From Rhizophagus irregularis (taxonomy: Eukaryota; Glomeromycota; Glomeromycetes; Glomerales; Glomeraceae), in NCBI RefSeq assembly GCF_026210795.1, contig NC_089458.1:2558001-2622000 (forward strand): a stretch of 64,000 nucleotides of DNA, written 5' to 3'. Shown piece by piece: positions 37,696-48,761 of the stretch; the first letter of the stretch is position 1, and every line of letters begins with the position of its first letter. Below the pieces are notes generated by a model that had not been told where the DNA came from, made no database searches, and worked only from the letters and a program-made list of their open reading frames with translations. The position numbers and the translations under genes were made by a program.

Positions 37696-38625
37696 TTAAA
37701 CCAACTCGGAAGAAACAGAAGGTTTGTTCTTTTTAAATCCAATGATTCCAGAACAAAAATTTAAACATAATTTTGCAAGACTCCACCAAAATAAAAGAAT
37801 TTTAAAAGGTAAATAACATAATTTACTAATATTTCCTTCGGATGAAATCATTTCAGCAGGTCTTTGTTGTGAAGATAATTCTATGGTACCAGTCGCTCTT
37901 ACATTATTAAAAGTATTTTCTTTTGGAAAAATTCCAATTAATAACTTAATTTCGGAATCACTTAATAAACTGCTCATATACCAAGTTCTCAAATTATCAT
38001 CTTGACCACTTTCGTCGGCTTGTTGAACTGTATGAGTAAAACTTAATACATTAATCAATAGATTAACGCTAGCTCTCATAAAATCAGGACCATTTTGAGT
38101 AAATATATCATCTAAAAAAGTCCAACTTGCTAAAATTGGTTGATTTAATTGTAATTTAAATATATGTAATAATCCTTTAATAAAAGATTTTGCACCAACT
38201 GAATTTTTATATTGATTAATGAAAGTTGATAATTCTGAACGACGATGTAAAGGAGTATATTGTGCTGGTTTGGAATTTAATAATCTATCTAATTCTTCAT
38301 AAAGTTGTGTTGCTTTTTTATGATGAAATTCTGATCGAATTTTACGTTTTGCCTCGAGGTATTTATTATATTCTTGTGGTAATAACATTATACCATTAAC
38401 AAAACCTATTTTATTAAGTAGCTTTTCTAAATCTTCCTTCTTTCCCGCTACCGTCTGGTCAATATCAGAAAAATTTAAAGTAATAGTTTCATCAGAATGT
38501 GAAGCAAATTCTACAAGTCCAATAATTGTACCAGCAAGTTCATCATTATTTACGTAAAAATTTGAACATATATTTTCCCATTCTTTAAGGTATGTTTCAA
38601 TAGACAAAAGACTTCCTGAAGTCAT
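37696..38625 (-). CDS. Unrecognised 309-aa protein with hydrophobic C-terminus
   Basis: Single-exon ORF of 309 aa with ATG at 38625; codon use and composition are protein-like throughout. It is predicted mostly helical: a charged region (GKKEDLEKLLNKIGF, then YLEAKRKIRSEFHHKKATQL) and a Leu-rich middle (SFIKGLLHIFKLQLNQPILA). Near the C-terminus a hydrophobic stretch (LPFKILLFWWSLAKLCLNFC) could be a membrane anchor or amphipathic helix. It is followed by a short basic, Ser-rich tail. I do not recognise a family or catalytic motif. It is divergent from the gene at 39070 across a 444-bp promoter containing two TCACGTGA sites, so the two may be co-expressed. Confidence 0.8.
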   Translation of the reverse strand: MTSGSLLSIETYLKEWENICSNFYVNNDELAGTIIGLVEFASHSDETITLNFSDIDQTVAGKKEDLEKLLNKIGFVNGIMLLPQEYNKYLEAKRKIRSEFHHKKATQLYEELDRLLNSKPAQYTPLHRRSELSTFINQYKNSVGAKSFIKGLLHIFKLQLNQPILASWTFLDDIFTQNGPDFMRASVNLLINVLSFTHTVQQADESGQDDNLRTWYMSSLLSDSEIKLLIGIFPKENTFNNVRATGTIELSSQQRPAEMISSEGNISKLCYLPFKILLFWWSLAKLCLNFCSGIIGFKKNKPSVSSELV

Positions 38626-39069
38626 TTTTTACTACTAAAACTTTTTAGAATGTTTCGTTAATGTAAGAGAACTTAAGCTGAGGATGAAGACTTTTTTTTT
38701 TATTAATTAAAAGGAGAGAACAAAGGATAAAATTGAATTATACAGTTATATATGTTTGGTAATATTTTCACGTGAAAATCTGTACTGTATAATTAATTAT
38801 TACTCCGGACTTCCCGAAAAAATAAGGGCTAAGTTTAAAAAAACCTTATTTTATACGATTTGAAACACTATTCTCCTTTTAGATATTCATTTTTTGACTT
38901 CAGCTATTCCAACGTTTGAAAGTATCCTTGTTTTATAATTTACCATTTAACAATTAGTTCGTAATATTGTTTATTTATTGTACGAATAAAGATTCGGGCT
39001 TTTGAGCTTTCGAGTTTTTTTAACTTTAAAAAATTCAAACCTAATTTTCTTTTCACGTGATCATAAATA
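38626..39069. promoter_or_regulatory. Divergent promoter with two TCACGTGA palindromes
   Basis: One site is part of a 16-bp perfect palindrome, ATTTTCACGTGAAAAT (38763-38778). The second, TCACGTGA at 39053-39060, ends 9 bp before the ATG at 39070. CACGTG boxes are bound by bHLH factors such as Cbf1/USF types (family knowledge). The factor here is unknown. Confidence 0.55.
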
Positions 39070-40449
39070 ATGTCTATTAATAATACTAAAAATTTTAACC
39101 ATTTGAAATTAACCCCTGAAAAATTAGCAGTATGGGGCGATCGTCGTTCTTCAAATACTAATTTATTTCAGCAGAATCAAAATAATGTTCGGGATAACTC
39201 TCAAGATCATGAAACTAATCATGAACGAAGAACTAATGAAATCCAACAGGAAAATGAAAAAAATTTGCATCCTTTACCATTCGCTAGTCAAGTAAATGAT
39301 CATAGTAATCAATCGGTTCATGAAATTAACTCTAATTTGAATTTGCCGAACAATCTACAAGTTGAAACCCAAGAAGATAATATGTCTTTAGATGATGGAT
39401 TTGGTGATTATTTGAAAGATTCCAAATATATTCGAAATATTGATCAAAATGAAATGAATTTACAAGAAGATTATGAAAATATGAACATTGATAGCAATGT
39501 AGAAACTATTGACCTCACTGAAGGCTTTATGGATCATGATGTGCAAAGATTGAAAAATAATGAGACTTTTGACCAGGAACAAATTTTCAATCCCATATCT
39601 GAAAATAAATGTAATCTTAATTCATCAATTATTTTTGAGCAAAGAGATAATTTGTCAAAGGATGGTTCTTCAAATTTTTTAAAGACAGTACAGGATGTTG
39701 CGCCAACTGTCGAAAATCCGATTGACCAAGATAATACGTTGCATGAACATCCGTTGAAATTGGATGCACCAAATAAAGAGATACATTCCACTGAAAATCA
39801 AGGCGATTATTTGAAATCATCGTACGAGGAAACATATTTCAATACTAAACCTGCATTACAATGCAGGCCTATTTTTAGTAATGAAAAATATAACAAGATG
39901 AAAGAAGCTTCCCGTTTACGTGCATCTAATCCAAACATTTCTCACTTTATGAAAACTGTCTTACCTAATAAAAGATCGGATTTCGATCGTGACATGGAAG
40001 TGTGTAGCGTGCGCTTAACAATAATATCTAAATAATATGATAACGAACAATCTAATTCTTATCTATCTTTATACTTATACGATAGGAAATTTTATGTGAT
40101 ATAGAAGCATGTGTGCTTTATTTTTTCATCATTTATAACTTTTTACTGGTAAAATAATATTTAATTAATGACTTTACCGAACTAGATTATGAACTAGTGC
40201 AAGAAGGACAACTTGAAGTGAATCAACAGCTTGATTATATTGAGCGATCATTAGATTCTTTGAATAAGGAATTCAACAAATATCGAGGTAAAAAATAATT
40301 TATTTTTCGAGAATTTTAAGGAAACTAATCATTTTATCTTTGTACAGTTAAACTATGTGAATTGAGCCAAGACTTTTGTGATCAAATCCAGATTAATGTT
40401 CTTAAAGAAAGCGAAGAATGGGAAAGTGTGTTTGATAGGATTGGATCGT
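39070..40449 (+). CDS. Unrecognised Asn/Asp-rich protein with C-terminal coiled coil
   Basis: A three-exon model: 39070-40003, 40186-40287, 40354-40449 (about 377 aa). Exon 1 is hydrophilic, low complexity and rich in Asn, Asp, Gln and Glu. The conserved-looking part starts near residue 275 (YNKMKEASRLRASNPNISHF) and runs into the short exons. These give a helical, probably coiled-coil segment (GQLEVNQQLDYIERSLDSLN) and the end ESEEWESVFDRIGS. The exon 1 donor (gtagcg) is weak; an alternative a few bases away changes the frame, so the join is uncertain. The layout, a disordered acidic N-terminus with a short C-terminal helical module, resembles chromosome-associated adaptor proteins, but I cannot name a family. 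Confidence 0.65.
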
Positions 40450-41252
40450 AATTATTAACTGGTGATTGAAGTTTTGTTTATTAATAATGTGGAGAAAATT
40501 TCACCAATCAACATAAATTAATGCTAATTATATATTACAGACTATAACAAAACAGGTAATATGTTGTGGTAAAAATTATTAAACATGACGTTAAATGTTT
40601 TTAATGCATGTACTGCAAAAAAATTAGCCATTAATTTGCAATACGAATTATTAACTTCTTATATCATTTTAGGTTATCCTTTCCTTTGTCCCATATTTAG
40701 TGAAAAACACCGAAACATCCCTTCAAATATTAAGATATACTAATTATTTTCCTTATTATAATAAACAACAATAAATTTTATTAACGGCGTAAATACGTAT
40801 GACTTGCGAAATTCTTTCCTTTTTAATGAATTAAATGAAGATCCTTTGAAAAAAATTTCCGCATATTATCTCATGTATTTAATTTAATCTTGCGGGGGCA
40901 TTTTTGTTTATAAAATTTAAGATCACAACGTTAAATTTGTTCAAATTACAAAAATAGCTTTTTTTTTAATCTTTAAAAAGAGATTAAAAAGTATAAAAGC
41001 CGTTAACATTCAATTGAATTTTAATTTCATCCCAAAAAAAAATTTTTTTTTAACGGGACAATTCTAAAAAAAGTAAAAAATTTTATTTTTTTATTTCTAA
41101 CGAAACTTCTTTATTTACTGCTTTAAGCAACCTAGTTCTTTATAAATATAAGTAAATTGTTGGTTTTTTATTACTATAACACAATAAATTAAAATTTAAT
41201 TTCACCAATTTCATTGAGTAATCTAACTTATATAAGAAAATATTAAAATAAA
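40450..41252. other. Intergenic, AT-rich
   Basis: 800 bp spacer with poly-A/T tracts. No gene or repeat is supported. Confidence 0.55.
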
Positions 41253-42846
41253 ATGGATTATACAAAACTTCCTTTACATAATGATAATTGCAATGAAAAA
41301 ACGAAAGAATCAAGTCCCGTAAGTTCCGCAAGTCCTGTAAGACCCGTAAGTATAAATTTTGCGCATGTGGCTATGTATCCGATAGTGTATTTCTATGAGT
41401 TTCATAGTTTTATACCTATTTAGTTACTTATTTGGGTCATTGTCATATATAAATTGTATAAATAATATAAATTTGTTAGTTTCATAGCGAGCAAATTCTT
41501 GTTATGAGAAAATTTGTTCAAAATGTATTTGTTTAGATAAGAGGCTGTGTTATAATTAGTAATTTCATTGTAGTGGCTTATTCCCTTGAGAATTATGTGG
41601 TTTTTTTTATATCGACCGATTTTTCAATTTTTAGCCTCTTTCAATTTTAACCAAATTTTTCTTTTTCTTTTTTTTTTTAAAAAAAACAAATTTCTCGACT
41701 GGATCTTCTCTAACTTTATTCTCTTCTTAAAATCAAGATGTATTCAATTTCATCGTTCTCACCAGATACAACGGGTATATCAAAGTCTTTCCCGTATTCA
41801 CCATCAAGAATTGGAACGATTAAATTATTGATTTTAACAATAGTGACTCCAATAATGATTCTTACAATTGTAAATCCAATGTGGATTTGTATTTTCATGA
41901 AATATCCTCATTTACATCGCACTGCTAAGATACCTGTTAGCGTTGAAATGCCTCATGTATCAAATAATAATGTTCATAATGCTCATAATGCTCATAATGT
42001 TCATACTGACAATTTATCTGGCGCTAAACCTCAAACTCACACTCACACTAAATCATATAAAGGTGGAATTAAAGTAACACAAGAAACGATTGATGTAATT
42101 GTAGCGTCAAAAGACGGTCATCGTTTACAAGAATTTGAAACCACAATCACAGTAATTGAAAATATTCCACCTAGAACCAAAAATCATCGTAATCGCAAAC
42201 AGATTTCTCAACATGATACTAATAAAAAAGGATTCAAAGCTCATGCTCAAGTGTCTGTCGCTTCTCAAGTAAAGAGCCATAACGAATCCATTACAGACAA
42301 AATTAGAGAGAGATTATTTAGGAATAGAAATAGTTGTGCTTATGTTGCTTTATCCGTCATAACATTATGTGCCGTTACCATTTTTGGTGTTGTATGCTTA
42401 TCTAGTGATAGTAAAAAGGTATGTATTATGACGTTTTTACTTACGCAATTTAAACTTTAACTATTGATTAATTATGATTCTAAATTTATAAGGCTTATGA
42501 GTCTGTAAATAATGAAGAAGAAAATCGACTAATCGATGATCATTATGTACGAGTTGAAGATTGTGACGAGGACGAGAAATTAGGAGAAAATAATGTTACA
42601 GAAAACAAAATCGAAGTATGCATATGATTACTTGCTTTAATCCGTTTGGTAACGATTTAATCTTACTAATGTTGGATTTGTACACTTTAGGATGCATGCG
42701 TTATTGATTGTACTCGTGTGCAAGTAAATGATAATAATATCAGTACTCCAACAACTTCACCGCCTCCTTATTCTCCTAATACAAATTCCGAATTGATTTC
42801 TACTTCTACTACTTCTTCCGAAAATACTCAACAATCAACTGTCTAA
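41253..42846 (+). CDS. Two-pass membrane protein with PPPY (WW-binding) motif
   Basis: Four exons: 41253-41345, 41738-42418, 42493-42615, 42691-42846 (about 350 aa). Exon 1 encodes MDYTKLPLHNDNCNEK and a Ser/Pro-rich stretch. Exon 2 has a hydrophobic segment (IKLLILTIVTPIMILTIVNP), then a His/Asn-rich loop and a second membrane segment (YVALSVITLCAVTIFGVVCL). The tail is strongly acidic and ends in a Ser/Thr-rich region with SPPPYSP. A PPxY motif binds WW domains of Rsp5/NEDD4-type ubiquitin ligases, so this could be a ligase adaptor or substrate (inference). I recognise no enzyme domain. Exon 1 ends with three in-frame GTAAG donors (41319, 41337, 41346), which would give products differing by nine or three residues. 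An alternative start is the ATG at 41738, directly after the acceptor. Confidence 0.72.
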
Positions 42847-43986
42847 ATTAAAATAATTTTAAATATTTAACATAATTTCAATAGTAAATATTTTTCCCTA
42901 AAAATAAGGAAGGTAAAACTCTAAATATATTGTTTTGTGTATGAATTGAGCTTTCACTTAAATAAATGGAAAAATCTTATAAATAGCTTAAATTTAATTG
43001 AACGGCTTTATTCTACTATAACAAAATATTAAGACTAATATGTTTTACCAAAAGTAAAATCTTATGAGAATAAAATATACAGATAATTTTTAATTTATAT
43101 TAATTTACCGCAAAAAAATTATTATTTAACAGTTAATGTAATAATAATATACCATAATAGAATCTAAAATTAATTATGTAATTTTCTTTTTAATTCAATA
43201 AATAATAATATTTATATTAATAATATACCGTACATAATTATTTATATACGGAAATTTACAAGTGAAAATGGTATCAATTTTGTACCAAGAAGATATCTTG
43301 TGTAATTTTTTTTTTTTAAATTTGTTCAACGCGCTTTATTAAACTTTGCTAAATTTTAATTCAATAAATAATAATATTTATATTTGCAATCATAATTATT
43401 TATATATACGTACATCAATAAAGTGATAATGCATTTTTTGAAAAAAAAAAAATATTATCACTTTTAGTACTTTTAGTACTGAAGATTTTTTTTATTCTTT
43501 AACGTTCCTCTGAGCATGAATTTTTATTAATTGACAGAACTGCGAATAGTACATGGGAGCTAAAACGTCACCCACCCTTTGGCATGCAACCAAGAAGATT
43601 TAATTGAAATTTCAACATTTATTTATTTGAAAACTTTTTAAATTATATACTCATAATCATTCCAATTTCAAATTTTTAAAAGTAAATGAGTAAAGAACTC
43701 TATTTTTTTAACAATGTGGACAGGATCTCACATTCCTTTCTTTTACATTATTACATTATAAAAATTTTATTCTGTGGGGCTTTTTCATTTTCATTTTCAT
43801 TTTTTTCTTGTTTATATATAAAAGGGAGTTCTAATGAAAATCTATCCAGATAAATTACAATATTTAGGTAGTTTATCTAATTCTTAAGGATTGAGTCCAA
43901 TTGTAAATTAGAATGTTAATAAAAGAAATGCATATAGGCAATTTAATAGAATCTGTAAATTTATTTTTCTAAATTTAATGTTCATC
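42847..43986. other. Intergenic with an imperfect duplicated AT segment
   Basis: The words TCAATAAATAATAATATTTA and ATAATTATTTATATA occur twice, near 43196-43258 and 43361-43414, suggesting a local duplication. No gene is visible. Confidence 0.5.
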
Positions 43987-44663
43987 CTTATACACAAGAC
44001 TACAATAAATTACCGGATTTCTTTAAAAATGCTTGGTAATTTTCATATTGCATGAAAGTTTATAAATTTCTGATGAAATCGTTCAAATTTTTTTTTATTT
44101 GAAAGCTAGTCCATTGTAGATTTTAAATTTTAAATAAAAAAAGGATATTTTATAGTATGGAAAAAAATTGTCTAATTGTTAATTATGACAGCCTTTTTTA
44201 GAATTATTTTGTATATTTATTTACATAGATAGGTTTTAGAATGTCATTTATATAACATTTTTAATTACATTTTTAAAAACTACAACTGATTAGCTTTCAA
44301 ATAAAAAAAAAATTTATTAAAATCTATTGAAAATTGACAGACTTTTGTATATCTAGAAAAATTCCAATTTTACTGAAAATTACTAATAAACTTGAAAAAT
44401 AATAGTAAAATATAGTAAAATAGGCATTTTTTAAGATATATACAAGTCTGTCAAATTTTAACAGATTATAATTATTATTTTTTTATTTGAAAGATAATCA
44501 ATTGTAGTTGTTAAAAATGCAAATAAAAATGGTTGACATATTTGAAATTTTAAAAGTTATCTATGTGCAAATAAATATATAAAATAACCTCAAAAAGTTA
44601 TCATATTTTATAATCAGATAATTTTTTTTATATCTTATAAACATTTTTTTTTTATTTAAGATA

Positions 44664-45624
44664 CAGTCAACTCCCTCTATAATCACTCCCGTTATAGTCA
44701 CATTCTACTATATAGTCACACCAGTTGAATGTTCAAAACACTTTATTATTAAAATCTATCCTATATAGTCACAATCTATCTATAGTCACTATCACACCTA
44801 TCCTCAAAAATCTTATATTAAAAAGAACCGTTTATAATCACAGTTATATAAAGAATATATTAAATAACTTGGCATCTAATAATCGTACAAAGATGTATCA
44901 TAGCTTGTTAGAATCGTCTCACTGAGACGAATTGAATGGTGGTAGTTTTATCCTTTTCGGATCACTGGCTGACGAGTTATTCAACAAAATGTTAAACATC
45001 GGCATTATAATATTTCTTGATTTACGTTTACTGCGCCATTTAACATTTTGCTAGATTTCTCGGTACCTAGTGATTGTAAAAAGACGATTTATAGCTCGTT
45101 GGAATCGCCTCATCGAGACGAATCGAATGGTGGTAAGTTCATCTCTCTGTGATCAATATTAACGGAGTTATTACTTAAAAACCATTTAATATTTTTTAAT
45201 TTCGGAAATTGATCTAGTGATTGGATTTCGATGTATCTTATACCATTAGATTCGTCTCATCAAGACGAATCGAATGGTAGTAAGATCGACTTTCTAGGAT
45301 CAATATTGACAGAGTTATTACACAAAAACCATTAATATTTTTTTAATTTCAGAAATTAATCTAGTGATTAGATTTCGACGTATTTTATACCATAAGAACC
45401 GTCTCATCAAGACGAATCGAATGGCGGTAAGATCATCTCTCTACGATTAATATTGACGAAGTTATGATACAATAAAGTTTTAAGTATAATTCTGACTAAA
45501 ATTATGTTAATTTTTGGCCGGAATTATGATATACAAATATAAGAAATTTTTTTTATAGTCACATCTCTTTATAATCACCAAATATGGACTGTCCCAAATG
45601 TATGACTATAAAGAGAGTTGACTG
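44664..45624. mobile_element. Non-autonomous pogo/Tc1-like element, nested
   Basis: The termini CAGTCAACTCCCTCTATAAT and (reverse complement of the right end) CAGTCAACTCTCTTTATAGT are near-identical inverted repeats, flanked on both sides by TA. A CAGTCAAC start with a TA target duplication is typical of pogo/Tigger-type elements. At 961 bp with no transposase it would need a helper in trans. It sits inside the foldback element. Confidence 0.75.
44911..45430. repeat. Four tandem copies of a unit with a GTCTC/GAGAC palindrome
   Basis: The core TTCGTCTCATCAAGACGAAT, followed by CGAATGG, recurs near 44911, 45101, 45248 and 45397 with small changes. The last two intervals are about 147-149 bp and the first about 190 bp. 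Flanking sequence (AATATTGACGGAGTTATTA-like words) repeats too. Each unit carries its own near-perfect hairpin. Confidence 0.75.
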
Positions 45625-45764
45625 TATAAAATCTACGAAGGATTATCTTTCAAATAAAAAAAAAATTGAGTGATTTCATCAAAAACTTATGTATTTTTAT
45701 GCAATTGAAAATTACCAAGCATTTTTAAAGAAATCTGGTAATTTATTGTAGGCTTGTGTATAAG

Positions 45765-46006
45765 TAATAGAAAAAAGTAATCAGAATTGTAAATAAAAGT
45801 TAATAATTAAAACTGCCTCAAATTTTAAAAATTTGTTGCCAAATGTATTATTAATATTATATGTATAAAATTTCAGCCTTTTATCTTATTTTTCTGTTTT
45901 AATCAATTTTTTATTCAAATAGAAATTTAAGTGAAGTAAAGTTTAATAAAAATTTAATAAATCAACTTATATAATATATATTTATAATAAAAAAAAATAT
46001 AAATAT
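45765..46006. other. Short AT-rich spacer before the LTR element
   Basis: No feature apart from the ATAT at 46003-46006, which matches the bases after the 3' LTR. Confidence 0.5.
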
Positions 46007-46655
46007 TGTTAAAATAGAAATGTGGCGCAGTAATTTTATGTAGATCAATTTTGTAGATCATTTCGTAGATCCCTTGATTTTTTCGATTTTCTTGATTTTC
46101 TTGATTTATTTGATAAATCTGATAAATCTGATAAATTTGATATATTTGATTTATTTATTTTATTAATTTTATTTATTTTATTTGTTATATTTTATTTATT
46201 CAATATATTTATTTTATCTTATTTATTTATTTTATCTTATTTATTTATTTTATTTTATTTATTTTATTTATTTATTATATTTGATTTATTTATTTTATCA
46301 AATATTCTTGATTTTTATTTTATTATAAATAGTGATAGGATTTTACCAAATAAGAGGAGGTCAGTTAGTTAGTGAAGAATTGTATTGTAGTTTTCGAGTT
46401 ATACGAAAAGAGTATTATTCCCAGTAGTATAATTCAAGATAGTTAATTTCGCAACCAAGAGATTATTTATATTTTTTGTCGTATTTAAAATCTTACATTA
46501 TTTTAATAAAAACCTATTTTCTTTAACTGAACATCCAACGTTATTTCACGTGATTATTTGTGATCAACTTAAGACTCTCCTATTAAGTTAAACTCCAGTT
46601 AACCTGTTAAAGCATTAAAGTTTTTCAGTCAGCTTTAATCGTTGACAGGATAACA
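46007..46655 (+). repeat. 5' LTR (649 bp)
   Basis: Matches 54777-55356 from TGTTAAAATAGAAATGTGGC to GTTGACAGGATAACA. It is longer than the 3' copy mainly because of extra TTATTTATTTTAT-type units. It contains one TCACGTGA (46546). The base differences I could align by eye are transitions, about half of them at CpG. Confidence 0.95.
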
Positions 46656-46701
46656 ATTTAATGTGAGTTGGGTGGAAACTAAAGAAAAATAGTAATTGTG
46701 A

Positions 46702-48735
46702 ATGAATAAGGAATTTCAGTATTTACAACAGATTTTTCAGCATATAGAAGATCATAACTAAGGAAAACAAGATTTAATTGAAGATTTATCGTGTGCAAAT
46801 TGCTATCCAGAAGATCAGAATTTAGGATTATTAGAGAATCCCAGATTTAGAGAATTTTGGCAATTCGTTATTTCACCCAGGTATCTAGATAGTGTTTTTA
46901 CACAAAATACTATACGAATCTTTAGAAAATTACAGCGACAACGAGATAGCCAAGAAGTTTACAAATTAATTCAGGAGTTAGTACAAACTATTAGGTATAT
47001 AGTAATACCAGCATTTGATACATTAGTAGAAACGATACAATTCTATTGGGAAGTCACAGATTGCTTTAATAATTGGGAAGCATATTATTCAGAACAATCA
47101 TCAGATACAGCCAGTAATACAAGTAAGATATCAGGGAAAGTGAATCAAAATAAGACAGATAAAAATGATGAAAGTTTAGGTAATGAACAACAATTTGGAG
47201 GAACTGAGCCTACAACAAGTATACAAGACAAAGCATGGCAAGACCAACGAAATGAAGAAGGTGAAAACAAAGAAGCAGAAAGTATAGTATCACATGATAC
47301 AGTACTCAAAAATGGTGAAGATAGTAGTTTCAGTCAAATAGGTATAAACGATACCTCAAATGACCACATTTATGATCCAAAAAAAGAAGTGAAAGAGAAG
47401 CAAAAGGCTAAAACCAGCAGTAGTTCAAATAAATGGAGTACAGAACCATTTTCAACTTATAAACCATATTCTGGTACTGGATTATCATCAAATCCTAAAT
47501 CATTTGTAACTGTAAAACCGTTTCAGGGTTCATTCAGTTCTCCTAGTATTAAAACATCAACCTTGAAAACTTCTCAACAGAATGACCTTCTTGATTTTTC
47601 TAGTAATAATTTACAAGATGATGAAGAACCAGAAGAACAAACTCCTATTAGTGAAGCTGAACAAAATAAGATCATGTTACAGTTTTTTCAACAAGCCCAA
47701 AAATTTTATGCAAAAGGAGTCGAACCTAGAGAATCCAGACTGGTTGATTTTCCAGTTTTTAAAGGAGGAAATCAGGATCCTGTCGAATGGATTGAAGCTT
47801 TTAGTAGAGCTTGTGTAGCTAATAGAGTCAGTGAAAAACGAGCGATTGTTTTAGTAGCATCATATCTAAAAGGGACAGCATTAACTTAGTACAATCGCCA
47901 AAATATTACTTTTTGGGAGAATGATAATAACCCTCAACGATCATTTACACATTTATTTAAGGATCATTTCTGTAATCCTTTTAGGATTAGTCAGTAGAAA
48001 CATCAACTGCGAAATAGGAAACAAAAACAAGGAAAAACAATTGAAGAATATATCGCAGCAATTACAGAATTATAGAAAAGAGTAGATCCTACAGATAGAC
48101 GAATGGAATTAGATAAAATTCATGAATTTATCGAAGGTTTAAGACCTGAGTTTGTTGTACCTGTACAATCCGCTATGCCTCAAACAGTGTAAGCAATGGA
48201 AAAGACAAGCATTTCGAAACTGCTTTTTCAATGGGTAATGGATCTATCAGTTTATTTGATGATACCAGGTTATTTACAAAATATGAATGGAGGAATGATC
48301 CCTGCTCGAACCAATTTAGCCATGTATTAACCTGCCTATTCAATGAGTTATTCCCAACCAGAAAGTGTAGAAAAGATGGTTGAACGGAAAATCAGTGAAG
48401 GAATTACTGCAGCATTAAGCCAAATACGCACAAAAACTAAACCAACCAATCCTACTCCAAATAATAACAACAATAATAATCAAAACAGGAATAATTCAGG
48501 ATGCTATGTCTGTGGAAAAACTGGACATATCGCAAAAAACTGTCGTCAAAGAAATAATCAACAAAACAATAATAATCGCAACAATAATGGGAGAGATTTA
48601 AGAAATGTTGATTGTTACAATTGTGGAAGAAAAGGACATGTATCCAGGAATTGCAGGTCACCACCATCAAATAATAATAATAGTAATAATGAAACCAATA
48701 ATGGTTTCCAAAATAATGGTCGTTTAAACTACTAA
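46702..48735 (+). pseudogene. gag: gag of the gypsy element, interrupted by stops
   Basis: One reading frame from ATG 46702 to TAA 48733 is protein-like throughout but is interrupted by six stops: TAA at 46759, TAG at 47887, 47995 and 48073, TAA at 48190 and 48328. The longest open part is 47140-47889 (249 codons). The capsid-like region includes AFSRACVANRVSEKRAIVLV. The C-terminal part (from 48343) is basic and Asn-rich, with two CCHC zinc knuckles: CYVCGKTGHIAKNC and CYNCGRKGHVSRNC, which bind RNA. Several stops stand where the context suggests Gln or Trp, so they can be explained by C-to-T or G-to-A change. The frame ends a few codons after the frameshift heptamer. Confidence 0.88.
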
Positions 48736-48761
48736 GCGCACCTCTAGAGGGAGATAGTGCG
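48723..48761 (+). promoter_or_regulatory. -1 ribosomal frameshift signal between gag and pol
   Basis: The heptamer T TTA AAC (48723-48729) is in the gag frame, two codons before the gag stop. After a 7-nt spacer, CGCAC (48737-48741) can pair with GTGCG (48757-48761). An inner CTC/GAG stem (48742-48744 with 48751-48753) would stack on it. The pol frame is exactly -1 and is open across the overlap. Slippery heptamer, spacer and stem together match the standard -1 frameshift design. Confidence 0.8.

Larger units (their letters stand above)
43987..45764. mobile_element. 1.8 kb foldback element with about 130-bp inverted arms
   Basis: The left arm (43987 to about 44118, starting CTTATACACAAG) is the reverse complement of the right arm (about 45632-45764, ending CTTGTGTATAAG). 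It shares long words such as TTTCTTTAAAAATGCTTGG and TTTTTTATTTGAAAG. Further copies of the TTTGAAAG...ATTGTAG end motif occur inside in alternating orientation (near 44300 minus and 44485 plus). No transposase is encoded, and I could not define a target duplication. It looks like a composite foldback or MITE-like element that hosts a second element. Confidence 0.7.

Noticed and set aside
44725-44925. 66-codon ORF inside the pogo-like element
   Set aside because: Low-complexity translation of the repeat end; not transposase-like.
46080-46320. Satellite-like TTTATT/GATTT array treated as a separate repeat
   Set aside because: It is internal to the LTR and present in both copies.
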